Under the pieces are notes generated by a model. That model did not search any database and was not told where the DNA came from. It saw only the letters and a list, made by a program, of their open reading frames with translations. Shown in pieces: positions 51,692 through 60,525 of a stretch of 64,000 bases of DNA. The stretch is from Streptomyces sp. BK340 (GTDB lineage: Bacteria > Actinomycetota > Actinomycetes > Streptomycetales > Streptomycetaceae): NCBI RefSeq assembly GCF_007827595.1, contig NZ_VISR01000030.1, forward strand, positions 94,290 through 158,289, given 5' to 3'. Numbering within the stretch: position 1 is the first letter of the stretch; each line of letters opens with the position of its first letter. Both the position numbers and the translations under genes were made by a program.

Positions 51692-52651
51692 TCAGCCGAG
51701 ACCGGCGGACTTCAGCCAGGCCTTGGCGACGTCCAGCGGGTCCTTGTTCTGCGACTGCACCTGGGTGTCCAGGTCCAGCAGGGTCGCCGTGTCCAGCTTG
51801 GCGGAGACGGCGTTGAGCGCGGCGGCGCCCTTCTGGGGCAGGGCGCTCTTGTAGACGAGCGGCTGGATGTTCTCGAAGCCGAAGAGGTTCTTCGGGTCCT
51901 GCAGGACGAGGAACTTCTCCTTGGAGATGTCCGCGTCCGTGGTGAAGACGTCCGCCGCCTGCACGGCGTCCTTCTTCAGGGCCGCCTTGGTGAGCGGGCC
52001 GCCCGCGTCCAGCGCCTTGAAGGACTTGAACTCCAGGCCGTAGACGTCCTTCAGGCCGACCAGGCCCTGCTGCCGGGTCTGGAACTCCGACGAGGCGCCG
52101 ATGACCAGGTCCTTCGCGACGCCCTTGAGGTCGGCGATGGACGACTTCCCGGTCAGGTGGTACTTCTTCGCGGTGGCCGCGTTGAGCGTGACCGAGTCCT
52201 TGTTCTGCGCGGGCGAGGGCTCCAGCAGGGTCAGCTTCGAGTCCAGCTTGGCCTCGATGGCCGACGTGGTCGCCTCGACGGTCTTGGGCGTGGCCTTCGG
52301 GTCGAGGTAGGCCAGCAGCGCGCCGTTGTACTCGGGCAGGACCGATACGGACCCGTTCTTGAGCAGACCGTAAGTGGTCTCACGGCTGCCGATGTTCGGC
52401 TTGTAGGAGACCTTGATCCCCTTGGCCTTGAGGGCCTCGCCGTAGATGTCCGCGAGCAGGATGCTCTCGGCGAAGTTGTTGGATCCGACGACCACGCTGT
52501 CGCCGCTTGCCTTGCTGTCCGAAAGGGGGTCGTCGCCCTTGCCGTCGGAGGAGTTACAGCCCGCCAGCAGGGCCGTCGTCGCCGCGAGGGCGACCGCCGC
52601 CGCGCCTCGGTTTCTCCGGATGGGCCTGCTGATGCGCTTGGTGGAAGTCAC
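51692..52651 (-). CDS. Osmoprotectant (glycine betaine/choline) ABC transporter substrate-binding lipoprotein
   Basis: 319 residues. The signal peptide ends in lipobox LLAGC (Cys near 32), so it is lipid-anchored outside. The mature chain opens VVVGSNNFAESILLADIYG, a hallmark of the OpuCC/ProX type. It should deliver betaine-like solutes to the permeases encoded at 56873-58191. It is separated from them by the conservon, which lies on the opposite strand, so it has its own promoter. It is the first gene of a unit that runs on into the lyase-like gene. Confidence 0.92.
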   Translation of the reverse strand: MTSTKRISRPIRRNRGAAAVALAATTALLAGCNSSDGKGDDPLSDSKASGDSVVVGSNNFAESILLADIYGEALKAKGIKVSYKPNIGSRETTYGLLKNGSVSVLPEYNGALLAYLDPKATPKTVEATTSAIEAKLDSKLTLLEPSPAQNKDSVTLNAATAKKYHLTGKSSIADLKGVAKDLVIGASSEFQTRQQGLVGLKDVYGLEFKSFKALDAGGPLTKAALKKDAVQAADVFTTDADISKEKFLVLQDPKNLFGFENIQPLVYKSALPQKGAAALNAVSAKLDTATLLDLDTQVQSQNKDPLDVAKAWLKSAGLG

Positions 52652-52882
52652 ACTACTGATCCAATCCAGCCAGTTCTCGGTCAGTCAAGCGTCTCTGGGT
52701 CACCGATTGGCTTCGATGTGCGGTCAGTTGTGCGCAGAGAGCACTCACCTCGTAACTCATTCTTGATAAAAGGCGACGTGATTGATCCTTCAAGGGGCCT
52801 GTAGTCTCACGGAAGTCGAAATCGGTCACAGCGGTGCACGGGGCCCGCTTCCGCCGTAAGGCACCCCCATGAAGGAGGCCCG

Positions 52883-55366
52883 GTGTCCACGAACCAGGTG
52901 GACGCGCCCGCCCGGCATGCCCCGGCACACAGCGGTGTACGAGGCTTCGCCGACCGCTGGCCCTTCCGGCGCAAGCTCAACCTGCTCGTCGCCGTCCCGC
53001 TCGCGGTGATCGCCGCCCTGCTGTCGTACCTCGTCAACGACCTGGTCGAGCAGTCGGACAACGCCGAGTCGGCGGCCCGGACGGTGCGGGACAGTGCGCA
53101 GGTGGCCCGGCTCGTGGACCGTGTCGAGGCCGAGCACCAGCAGGCGATCCTGCTGTCCGCGCGCTACGAGACCGGCTGGTCCAAACCTTCGCTCGCCGCC
53201 TACCGCGCGGCGCAGGACGGGGTGAAGTCCCAGACCGAGAAGGTGCGCGCCATCTACGGCGACCGGCTGCCGAACGCCGAGGAACAGGCCCTGAGGGACG
53301 TCGACGGCCTCTCCAGCCTGCGCCAGAGCGTCGAGCGGGGCTATCTGCCGGCCGACAACATCGACCCCGCCTACGTCGACGTGACGGGCCGGCTGATCGA
53401 CGCCCTCGGACTCGACCGCGACACCACTTTCGCGTCGACGTTCACGGGCAGCCTGCTGGACTCCCTGCTGCGCGCGGACGCCGCCCACGGCGCCTTCGAG
53501 ACGAGCGTGTTCTCCGCGACGACCGGGGACCCCAACGCGCTGATCGAGTTCACCAACGCGGTCGGCTCCTACGACCTCTACACCCACCAGGCCGACCGCT
53601 TCGGCCGGTTCGCCACCGGGCGCCAGGCGCAGCAGCTGGCCGGCATCGACCACACCTCCGCGCAGCAGAGCATCGCGCAGGCCTATGCCGAGTTGCAGAT
53701 CGATCCCACGCAACTGGAGGCCGGGTCGCGGGCCGAGATCCGCAAGGCGGTCCAGGACGCCCTCGCCGACTACCCCCGGTACCCCGAGCAGGCCGCCGCC
53801 CGGCTGAAGATCACCACCTCGCTGATCGGCCAGATCGCCGACCGCGCCGACCGCGAGGCCTCCTCCGCCAAGTGGCACGCGGAGCTGCTGCTGTACGGCG
53901 CGCTGGTGGCGTTCGCGCTGTGGATCACCTTCGCGGTGCTGGTGCGCCGCTCGGTGGTGCGGCCCGTGCAGGCGCTCACCGGGGCCGCGCAGGAGGTCGC
54001 CGAGGTGGCCCGGCGCGAGCTGGACCGGGTGGCCGACGACGACGCCGAGGACGACGGTCCGCCCCGGTTGCGGGACATGCCGGTCACCGCGCGCGACGAG
54101 ATCGGTGACCTGGCCGAGGCGTTCAACCGGGTGCAGACCACCGCCGCGGCCCTGCTGGAGCGCCAGGTGCTCAGCCGGCGCAACACCGCCGAGATGTTCG
54201 GCAACGTGGGCCGCCGGGTCAGCAACCTGACCACCCGCCAGCTCGCGCTGATCGACGCCGTGGAGCGCGGCGAGACCGACCCCGCGCTGCTGGAACGCCT
54301 CTACTCCATCGACCACATCGCCGTACGCCTGCGCCGCAACGCCGACAGCCTCATGCTGCTGGCGGGCATCCGCGAGACGGCGCTGGACGGCGGGCCCCTC
54401 GCGCTCTCCAACGTCGTGCGGGCCGCGCTCGGGCAGATCGAGGGCTATCAGCGGGTCCGGCTGTACGCCGCCTCGGACGCCATGGTCGAACCCGACATCA
54501 TCGGCGACCTGACCCTGATGATGGCCGAACTCGTGGAGAACGCGGTGTCGTTCTCGCCCGAGGGCAGCCCGGTGGAGGTGACCGTCCGGTCCGGTGCCGA
54601 GGGCGCCCACGTCGTCGTCACCGACCACGGCCTCGGCATGGGCGCCGAACGGCTGGCCGAGGAGAACGCCCGTCTGATCCGTCGTGAGCGCCTCGACCTG
54701 GTGCCGACCAAGGTGCTCGGTCTGTTCGTGGTCGGCGCGCTGGCCCGCCGCTGGGAGATCGGGGTGGAACTGACCCGTACACCCGGCGGCGGCGTGACGG
54801 CCGAGGTGACGCTGCCGTCCTCACTGCTGCTGACGATGAGCCCGGTGGCGGAGCCGGTCTCCGTGGCGCCGACGGCAGCGGACGTCCCGTCCGGACCGGT
54901 GCCGTCCGGCTCAGCCGGGAAGAAGCCCGAACCCGCCGCGGAGAGGCCCGAACCCGCCGGGCAGCGGACCGAAGCCGCCGGGCAGCAGACCGGCTCCGCC
55001 GCGGAAGGCGCCGAACCCGCGGTCCCCCTGCCCCGCCGTGTCCCGAGCCGCGAGAGCGCCGCCCCCGCGGAGCAGCCGCAGGCCGCCTCCTCCGGCACCG
55101 CACGCCCCCTGCGCCGCCGGGTGCGCGGAGCGACCCTCCGGACCACCGCCGGCGCCACCCAGGCCGCACCGCAGACGGCACGCACCCGCGACGCCGAGGC
55201 GGAGCGCAGCGCGCTGGAGGAGTTCGAGGCGGCGGTGGAACGCGCCCATCGGGACAGCGACACCGGAAGCCACGCGCGACCGCACCCCGAGGAGACCTCC
55301 TCCGCTCCCCCCACGCCGACCCCGCCGCACGACCCGAACCACCTTCCGGAAGGAGCCGAGCAGTGA
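52883..55366 (+). CDS. cvnA: Conservon protein CvnA, nitrate-sensing-type sensor histidine kinase-like
   Basis: 827 residues. GTG start with GGAGG upstream. It has two membrane helices (about 28-50 and 332-354) around an extracellular helical NIT-type sensor domain, a HAMP-like segment, and an ATPase domain with ELVENAVSFSPEGSPVEV (N box) and DHGLGMG (G1 box). The phospho-acceptor His region is poorly conserved, as usual for CvnA. The C-terminal 180 residues are Pro/Ala/Glu-rich and disordered. In other Streptomyces the Cvn proteins form a membrane complex controlling development and antibiotic production, a role like a GPCR-G-protein pair. It is coupled to cvnB by a GTGA overlap. Confidence 0.95.
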   Translation: MSTNQVDAPARHAPAHSGVRGFADRWPFRRKLNLLVAVPLAVIAALLSYLVNDLVEQSDNAESAARTVRDSAQVARLVDRVEAEHQQAILLSARYETGWSKPSLAAYRAAQDGVKSQTEKVRAIYGDRLPNAEEQALRDVDGLSSLRQSVERGYLPADNIDPAYVDVTGRLIDALGLDRDTTFASTFTGSLLDSLLRADAAHGAFETSVFSATTGDPNALIEFTNAVGSYDLYTHQADRFGRFATGRQAQQLAGIDHTSAQQSIAQAYAELQIDPTQLEAGSRAEIRKAVQDALADYPRYPEQAAARLKITTSLIGQIADRADREASSAKWHAELLLYGALVAFALWITFAVLVRRSVVRPVQALTGAAQEVAEVARRELDRVADDDAEDDGPPRLRDMPVTARDEIGDLAEAFNRVQTTAAALLERQVLSRRNTAEMFGNVGRRVSNLTTRQLALIDAVERGETDPALLERLYSIDHIAVRLRRNADSLMLLAGIRETALDGGPLALSNVVRAALGQIEGYQRVRLYAASDAMVEPDIIGDLTLMMAELVENAVSFSPEGSPVEVTVRSGAEGAHVVVTDHGLGMGAERLAEENARLIRRERLDLVPTKVLGLFVVGALARRWEIGVELTRTPGGGVTAEVTLPSSLLLTMSPVAEPVSVAPTAADVPSGPVPSGSAGKKPEPAAERPEPAGQRTEAAGQQTGSAAEGAEPAVPLPRRVPSRESAAPAEQPQAASSGTARPLRRRVRGATLRTTAGATQAAPQTARTRDAEAERSALEEFEAAVERAHRDSDTGSHARPHPEETSSAPPTPTPPHDPNHLPEGAEQ

Positions 55367-55833
55367 GCACGTCGACAGGTGACACCCCGACGGGCGGCAC
55401 CGCGCCGACCGACCTGCAGGCAGCCGCAGCCGACTTCACCTGGCTGCTGAACCGTTTCGCGACCGAGACCGCGGGCGTCGTCGACGCGATCGCGGTCTCC
55501 TCCGACGGCCTGCTGATCGCCGTGTCGGAGCTGCGTGAGCGCGCCCATTCCGAACGGCTCGCCGCGATCGTCTCGGGCATCACCAGCCTGGCCGCCGGTG
55601 CCTCGGGCAACTACGGCCTGGGCGGCCTGAACAAGGTCATCATCGACCTGGAGGGCGGCCATGTCATCGTCTCCGCGATCGGCAGCGGCGCCGTGCTCGG
55701 CGTGGTCACCGACAAGGACGCCAAGCTCGGCAACATCGCCTACGAGATGACGGTGTTCGCCAACCGCGCCGGTGCGGCCCTCAGCCCGCAGCTGGTGCTG
55801 GAGCTGAAGAACACCGTCGGCGCCACGCGCTGA
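55363..55833 (+). CDS. cvnB: Conservon protein CvnB, roadblock/LC7 domain
   Basis: 156 residues, roadblock/LC7 fold (about 20-130), with FTWLLNRFATETAGVVDA and VVTDKDAKLGNIAYEM. Such proteins act as GTPase-activating or scaffold partners of small GTPases (MglB-like) and should bind CvnD. The GTG overlaps the cvnA stop by four bases. Confidence 0.95.
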   Translation: MSTSTGDTPTGGTAPTDLQAAAADFTWLLNRFATETAGVVDAIAVSSDGLLIAVSELRERAHSERLAAIVSGITSLAAGASGNYGLGGLNKVIIDLEGGHVIVSAIGSGAVLGVVTDKDAKLGNIAYEMTVFANRAGAALSPQLVLELKNTVGATR

Positions 55834-55865
55834 GGCGCGGGCCCGGACAGGAGGAGTGGACAGCC

Positions 55866-56282
55866 ATGGCGGACGGCACCCAGCCGCCGGGCCCGGACCC
55901 GGTCGGCCCCGCCCCCGCCGTGCGGCCGTTCCTGGTCACCGCCGGCCGGGTGGCGGATGCCGCTCCCGGCCGGTCGATGCCCGTGGAGACCCAGGTGGTG
56001 GCCACCGCAGCGGGTCTCGACGCGCTCGGCCGGCTCTCCTTCGAGCGGTACGACATCATCGCCGCCTGCCGGCTGCCGCAGTCGATCGCGGAACTCGCGG
56101 CCCGGCTGCGGCTGCACCTCAACGTGGTCCGTGTCCTGGCCGAAGACCTGCGCGAGGCGGGGCAGCTGACGGTCCACGTGCCCGACGTCGAGGCCACCCA
56201 CGACGCCTCCGTCCTGCGCAGGGTTATCGACGGCCTCCGGGCCGTCCCCGACTCCCGAGGGGTACCGAGTGACACCGACTGA
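55866..56282 (+). CDS. cvnC: Conservon protein CvnC, DUF742
   Basis: 138 residues. DUF742 winged-helix-like domain: VRPFLVTAGRVADA and QSIAELAARLRLHLNVVRVLAEDL are the recognisable parts. It overlaps the start of cvnD by 14 nt. Its precise biochemical role is not known, but it is a regular part of conservons. Confidence 0.93.
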   Translation: MADGTQPPGPDPVGPAPAVRPFLVTAGRVADAAPGRSMPVETQVVATAAGLDALGRLSFERYDIIAACRLPQSIAELAARLRLHLNVVRVLAEDLREAGQLTVHVPDVEATHDASVLRRVIDGLRAVPDSRGVPSDTD

Positions 56283-56868
56283 ACCGCTCACCCGGGGCAC
56301 GGCCGCACCCTCCGCCGTGCGGCCGCCCTTGCCGGTGAAGATGGTGATCGCAGGCGGCTTCGGCGTGGGCAAGACCACCACCGTCGGCTCGATCTCGGAG
56401 ATCGAGCCGCTGACCACCGAGGCGTCGATCACCGAGGTCGCCGCGGGCGTGGACGACCTCACGCACACCCCGCGCAAGACCACCACCACGGTGGCGCTGG
56501 ACTTCGGCTGCATCACCATCGACCCGACGCTGAAGCTGTACCTGTTCGGCACGCCCGGGCAGGAGCGGTTCGGGTTCATGTGGGACGACATCGTGGAGGG
56601 CGCGGTCGGCGGTCTCGTCATCGTCGACACCCGCCGTCTGGACGACTGCTACGCGGCCGTCGACTACTTCGAGCACAAGGACATCCCGTTCGCGGTGGCG
56701 GTCAACGCCTTCGACGGGAAGGTGGAGCACTCCCTGGACGAGGTCCGCTGGGCCCTGGACGTCTCCGACGGCGTCCCGGTCGTGGTGTTCGACGCCCGGG
56801 AGCGCGGCTCGGTGCGGGACGCGCTGCTCGTCGTGCTCGAACTGGCGCTGGCCCGCACCGAGCAGTGA
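56269..56868 (+). CDS. cvnD: Conservon protein CvnD, Ras-like small GTPase
   Basis: 199 residues. P-loop GGFGVGKTTTVGS, effector region KTTTTVALDFG, G3-like LFGTPGQERFGFMW and G4-like AVNAFDG. The G3 motif has Thr-Pro-Gly-Gln, usual for this bacterial group. It starts at a GTG overlapping cvnC by 14 nt. It is the last gene; a P450 (CvnE) as in some conservons is absent. It should cycle between GDP and GTP with CvnB as partner. Confidence 0.95.
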   Translation: MTPTEPLTRGTAAPSAVRPPLPVKMVIAGGFGVGKTTTVGSISEIEPLTTEASITEVAAGVDDLTHTPRKTTTTVALDFGCITIDPTLKLYLFGTPGQERFGFMWDDIVEGAVGGLVIVDTRRLDDCYAAVDYFEHKDIPFAVAVNAFDGKVEHSLDEVRWALDVSDGVPVVVFDARERGSVRDALLVVLELALARTEQ

Positions 56869-56872
56869 CGCC

Positions 56873-57541
56873 TCAGTTGCTCCGCCGCACCCCGGGCGAG
56901 ACCGCGATCCGGGACACCGCCCAGAACACCACGAGGGTCGCGAGCGCCATCCCGGCGACCAGGGTGGCGCCGCCGACGACCTTCTCGTAGTTCCTCTGGA
57001 AGAGGCCGTCGATGATGTAGCGGCCGAGGCCGCCGAGGCCGATGTACGCGGCGATGGTGGCCGTCGAGACGATCTGGATGGCGGCCGACCGCACTCCGCT
57101 GAGGATCAGCGGCAGCGCGACCGGGAGTTCCACCTGGAACAGGACCCGTGACTCCGGCATCCCCATGCCCCGTGCGGCGTCCACCGGGGAGGGGTCGACG
57201 GACCGGACCGCCTCGTAGGTCGTGACCAGGATCGGCGGGACGGCGAGCACGACCAGCGGGATCATCACGAGCGACATGCTGAAGCTCAGCCAGGTGACCA
57301 GCAGCACCAGCAGGCCGAAGGTGGGCAGTGCCCGGGCCGCGGTGGCGATCAGCGCGAGCGCGTTGCCGCCGCGCCCGTAGTGCCCGGTGACCAGGCCGAT
57401 CGGCAGCCCGATGACGGCGGCGAGGGCGAGCGCCTCCAGGGAGTACTCGATGTGCTGGACGACGCGGTACGGGATGCCGTCGTAGCCGTGCCAGTGGCCG
57501 CTGTCGCTGAAGAAGGCGTTGACGAAGTTCAGGACGTTCAC
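56873..57541 (-). CDS. Osmoprotectant ABC transporter permease
   Basis: 222 residues from GTG 57541, overlapping the preceding permease stop by 4 nt. About six helices; the ABC-permease EAA loop is in VDAARGMGMPESRVLFQVEL. It is the downstream partner of the other permease in an ATPase-permease-permease operon. Its end is only 4 bp from the end of cvnD on the other strand. Confidence 0.9.
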   Translation of the reverse strand: MNVLNFVNAFFSDSGHWHGYDGIPYRVVQHIEYSLEALALAAVIGLPIGLVTGHYGRGGNALALIATAARALPTFGLLVLLVTWLSFSMSLVMIPLVVLAVPPILVTTYEAVRSVDPSPVDAARGMGMPESRVLFQVELPVALPLILSGVRSAAIQIVSTATIAAYIGLGGLGRYIIDGLFQRNYEKVVGGATLVAGMALATLVVFWAVSRIAVSPGVRRSN

Positions 57542-58191
57542 CGGGCCGCACGCTCCTTCGGCATCCAGGGGGTCAGCAGGGCACGCACGGCGACCAGCAA
57601 CGCGTCGACCAGGACGGCCAGAACGGCGGTGGTCACGACGGAGTTCACCGCGAGCGGGGGCCGGTTGTAGATCTGGGCGTCGTGCAGCAGATTGCCGAGG
57701 GCGCCCTGGTTGCCGATCAGCATGCCGACGCTCACAAGAGAGATGCTCGACGCGGTCGCCACCCGCAGGCCCGCGAGGATCGCGGGTACGGCGATGGGCA
57801 ACTGGACCTGGAAGTAACGCCGTACGGGTCCGAGGCCCATGGCCGTGGCGGCGGCGAGGGTCTCCGGCGGCACCGAGCGGACACCGTCCACGATCGCGGG
57901 GACCAGCACCACCAGGCTGTACACCGCGAGCGGGATCATCACGGTCGTCTCGGTCATGCCGGTGTAGTCGATGAGGACGACGAAGAAGGCCAGGGACGGG
58001 ATGGCGTACAGCACGGTGGTCACACCGAAGACGGGCGGGTAGAGCCAGCGGAACCGCACGCACAGCTGGGCCAGGGGCAGCGAGACGAGCAGCCCGGCCA
58101 GCACCGGCAGCAGGGCCTCCCGCAGGTGCAGGCCGATCAGGCCGAAGTAGCTGTTCTGGAGGTCGCTCGGGATGTCGAAGAAGCCGCTCAT
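57538..58191 (-). CDS. Osmoprotectant ABC transporter permease
   Basis: 217 residues, about six helices, with the EAA loop in AAATAMGLGPVRRYFQVQLP. The ATG overlaps the ATPase stop by four bases (ATGA). Typical of OpuCB/OpuCD-type half permeases for glycine betaine, carnitine or choline. Confidence 0.92.
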   Translation of the reverse strand: MSGFFDIPSDLQNSYFGLIGLHLREALLPVLAGLLVSLPLAQLCVRFRWLYPPVFGVTTVLYAIPSLAFFVVLIDYTGMTETTVMIPLAVYSLVVLVPAIVDGVRSVPPETLAAATAMGLGPVRRYFQVQLPIAVPAILAGLRVATASSISLVSVGMLIGNQGALGNLLHDAQIYNRPPLAVNSVVTTAVLAVLVDALLVAVRALLTPWMPKERAAR

Positions 58192-59312
58192 CGCGCGGCC
58201 TTCGCGTCCTGCCGGCCCGCGGTGTGGGCGGCGCGGATCGCCTCGCCGATCACCTGCTGGGAGACGACGCCGACGGCGCGCCCCTCACCGTCCACGGCGA
58301 CGGCCCAGCCGGTCGGGGAGAGCACGGCCCCGTCGAGCGCGGTGCGCAGCGAGTCCGTGCCGGGCACGAACGGCCGCCCGAACGGCAGGAGTCGCTCCCG
58401 GTCGATCTCCCCGGCGGTGAGGTCGTCCGGCGCGCCCCAGCCGAGCGGCCTGCCGTCGACGTCCGTCACCAGGAGATAGGGAGCGGTGCCTCGCGCGGCG
58501 AGCTTCTCCGCGGCCGCGTCGATCGCGACGACGGGAGCGGTCTGCAACTCCAGTTCGGCGGAAGGGAAGAAGGAGAGCCGCCGGATGCCCCGGTCCGCGC
58601 CGAGGAAGTCCTCCACGAAGGAGTCGGCGGGCGCGCTGAGCAGTTCGGCCGGCGGGGCGAACTGGGCCAGCCTGCCGCCGGTGCGCAGCACGGCGACCAT
58701 CGTGCCCAGCTTGATGGCCTCGTCGATGTCGTGCGTGACGAAGACAATGGTCTTGCCCAACTCGTCCTGAATGCGCAGAAGTTCGTCCTGGAGACCCTTG
58801 CGCACGATCGGGTCGACGGCGGAGAAGGGCTCGTCCATCAGCAGCACCGGCGGGTCGGCGGCGAGCGCCCGGGCCACGCCGACGCGCTGCTGCTGGCCGC
58901 CGGAGAGCTGGTACGGGTACCGCTTCGCGAGCGCCGTGTCGAGCCCGACCCGCTCCATCAGCTCCGCCGCCCGCGCCCGCGCCTTCTGCCTGCTCCAGCC
59001 GAGCAGGCGGGGCACGGTGGCGATGTTGTCGAGGATGGTGCGGTGCTGGAAGAGACCGGCGTTCTGGATGACGTAACCCATCGACCGGCGCAGGGTGTTG
59101 ACCGGCTGCTGCCGGATGTCCTGGCCGTCGAGGAGGATGCTGCCCTCGCTGGGCTCCACCATCCGGTTGATCATCCGCAGGGTCGTCGTCTTGCCGCAGC
59201 CGGAGGGGCCGACCAGGACGGTGATCGCACGATCGGGTATGTCCAACGACAGCCCGTCGACGGCCACCGTGCCGTCCGGGTACCGCTTGGTGACTGCATC
59301 TATCCGTATCAA
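58188..59312 (-). CDS. Osmoprotectant ABC transporter ATP-binding protein with CBS domains
   Basis: 374 residues. Walker A VGPSGCGKTTTLR, signature LSGGQQQRVGVARAL, Walker B VLLMDEPFSAVD and the His switch FVTHDID are all present. A C-terminal pair of CBS motifs (about 250-370) matches OpuA/OpuC proteins that sense ionic strength. The start is best placed at TTG 59312, with GAAGGAC upstream and the first strand LIRIDAVTKRYPDG following. It leads the operon with both permeases; the matching binding protein is at 51692-52651. Confidence 0.92.
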   Translation of the reverse strand: MIRIDAVTKRYPDGTVAVDGLSLDIPDRAITVLVGPSGCGKTTTLRMINRMVEPSEGSILLDGQDIRQQPVNTLRRSMGYVIQNAGLFQHRTILDNIATVPRLLGWSRQKARARAAELMERVGLDTALAKRYPYQLSGGQQQRVGVARALAADPPVLLMDEPFSAVDPIVRKGLQDELLRIQDELGKTIVFVTHDIDEAIKLGTMVAVLRTGGRLAQFAPPAELLSAPADSFVEDFLGADRGIRRLSFFPSAELELQTAPVVAIDAAAEKLAARGTAPYLLVTDVDGRPLGWGAPDDLTAGEIDRERLLPFGRPFVPGTDSLRTALDGAVLSPTGWAVAVDGEGRAVGVVSQQVIGEAIRAAHTAGRQDAKAAR

Positions 59313-59439
59313 AACGCCGCTTGTCCTTCGGTTCTGGCGAGACCTGGGCCGTTGCGGGGAGAGTGTAGACGGCGAGTGTTGCGGCAGTTCGTCCAGCAAC
59401 CACTCGTTACCCTCACGCCCTTCTGTGACGCCAGCCGGC

Positions 59440-59640
59440 CTCCGCCATCGGCATCCCGTCCGTCCGTACCACCCGCCGCCCCGCGTCGACCGCGAATGCC
59501 ACCGCCACCGCCGCCTTCGCCCTGGGCGAGGACGGCGTGGCCTGGGCGGCGGCCCGGATCGGCTGCGAGGTCAGGCTGAGCAGCCCGGTCGCCGGGCGTC
59601 CGGTGCGCCCGTCGAGGATGTGGTCGCCCCGCTCGTACCG
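59440..59640. pseudogene. Possible fragments of an ApbE (FMN transferase)-like gene
   Basis: Two pieces on opposite strands look like neighbouring parts of ApbE. The minus strand reads DHILDGRTGRPATGLLSL, like the H-x-I-D-P-R-T-G-x-P signature. The plus strand reads TATAAFALGEDGVAWAA, like the C-terminal A-T-A-A-F-A-L-G block. They overlap in position, so they can only be remains of an inversion, or one of them is chance. Low certainty. Confidence 0.35.
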
Positions 59641-59654
59641 CCCGGAGGTCGCCA

Positions 59655-59902
59655 CCGCCCCGGACGCCGCCCTGGTCCGGATCGCCGACGCGGGCCCGGG
59701 CATCCCGGCCGCCGACCGGGACCGCGTCTTCGACCGCTTCCACCGGGTGGACAAGGCCCGCAGCCGGGACCGGGGCGGCAGCGGGCCGGGCCTGTCGGTG
59801 GCGCGGGGGCTGGTGGAGGCGCACGGCGGAAGCCTCGCGCTGGACCGGGAGAACGGGCTGACGGTGTTCACGGTCGGGCTTCCCCTGAGGCCCGCGCGCT
59901 GA
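59655..59902 (+). pseudogene. Histidine kinase ATPase-domain remnant
   Basis: The frame holds only the end of a HATPase domain: VRIADAGPGIPAADRDRVFD (G1 region), FDRFHRVDKARSRD (F box) and GSGPGLSVARGLVEAHGG (G2 box, with Pro where Leu is usual), then a stop. The sensor, dimerisation and N-box parts are missing, and no start with a ribosome-binding site fits. It is a truncated leftover. Confidence 0.75.
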
Positions 59903-59969
59903 ACGATCTCCGCCTCCTTCAGGCCGGTTCCCCCGGTCCCGGGCATCCCTCGCCATGGAGGGCCCGGGC

Positions 59970-60430
59970 ATGGCGAGGAGGCGGTCTGTGCAGGCGGAGA
60001 AGGTCTGCGCGTTCGTGCTGACGGCGATCGAGCCCGAGTACCTGGCCGTCGCCGGCCATCTCGGCCCCGGCCGCGAAAGGCGCACGGCAGACGGCGCCGT
60101 ACGAGATCGGCCGCTTTCACGGCGAGCGCGGCGCGCTGACGGTCGGCGTGCAACTGGCCGATCCTGGGGACGAGTTGGCGGCGGCGCGCCGGCCGAGCGG
60201 CCGGTGGCCCGGCTGCGCCCTTCGGTGTTGCTCCTCGTCGGCGTCGCGGGCGGCCGCAAGGACGCGCGGCTCGGCGACGTGGTCGTGGCGGACACGGTCC
60301 ACGGCCATGAGAGCGGCCGGGACGAGCGGGACGCCTTCCGCCCCCGGATCAGGTCCTGGCCGTCGGCCTTCGCCCTGGCGCAGCGGGCCCGCGCGGGCCC
60401 CGGCCGCGTACGTGGGTGCGTTCGGACAAC
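59970..60430 (+). pseudogene. Frameshifted nucleoside phosphorylase/MTA-nucleosidase-like remnant
   Basis: Pieces of one PNP_UDP_1-type protein in changing frames: CAFVLTAIEPEYLAVAGHL, then YEIGRFHGERGALTVGVQLA, then LRPSVLLLVGVAGGRKDARL followed by GDVVVADTVHGHES. These blocks appear in the right order and spacing for the family often coupled to effector domains in actinobacteria. At least two frameshifts and no C-terminal part, so it is dead. Confidence 0.7.
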
Positions 60431-60525
60431 AGGCGTGCCCGCCTTCACGGTTGCCCGATTCGCCGGAGTCGCGAAAGACGACCGTCCGGTGGGAACAGGT
60501 CAACCAGCCGCCCCCGAAGGACAGT

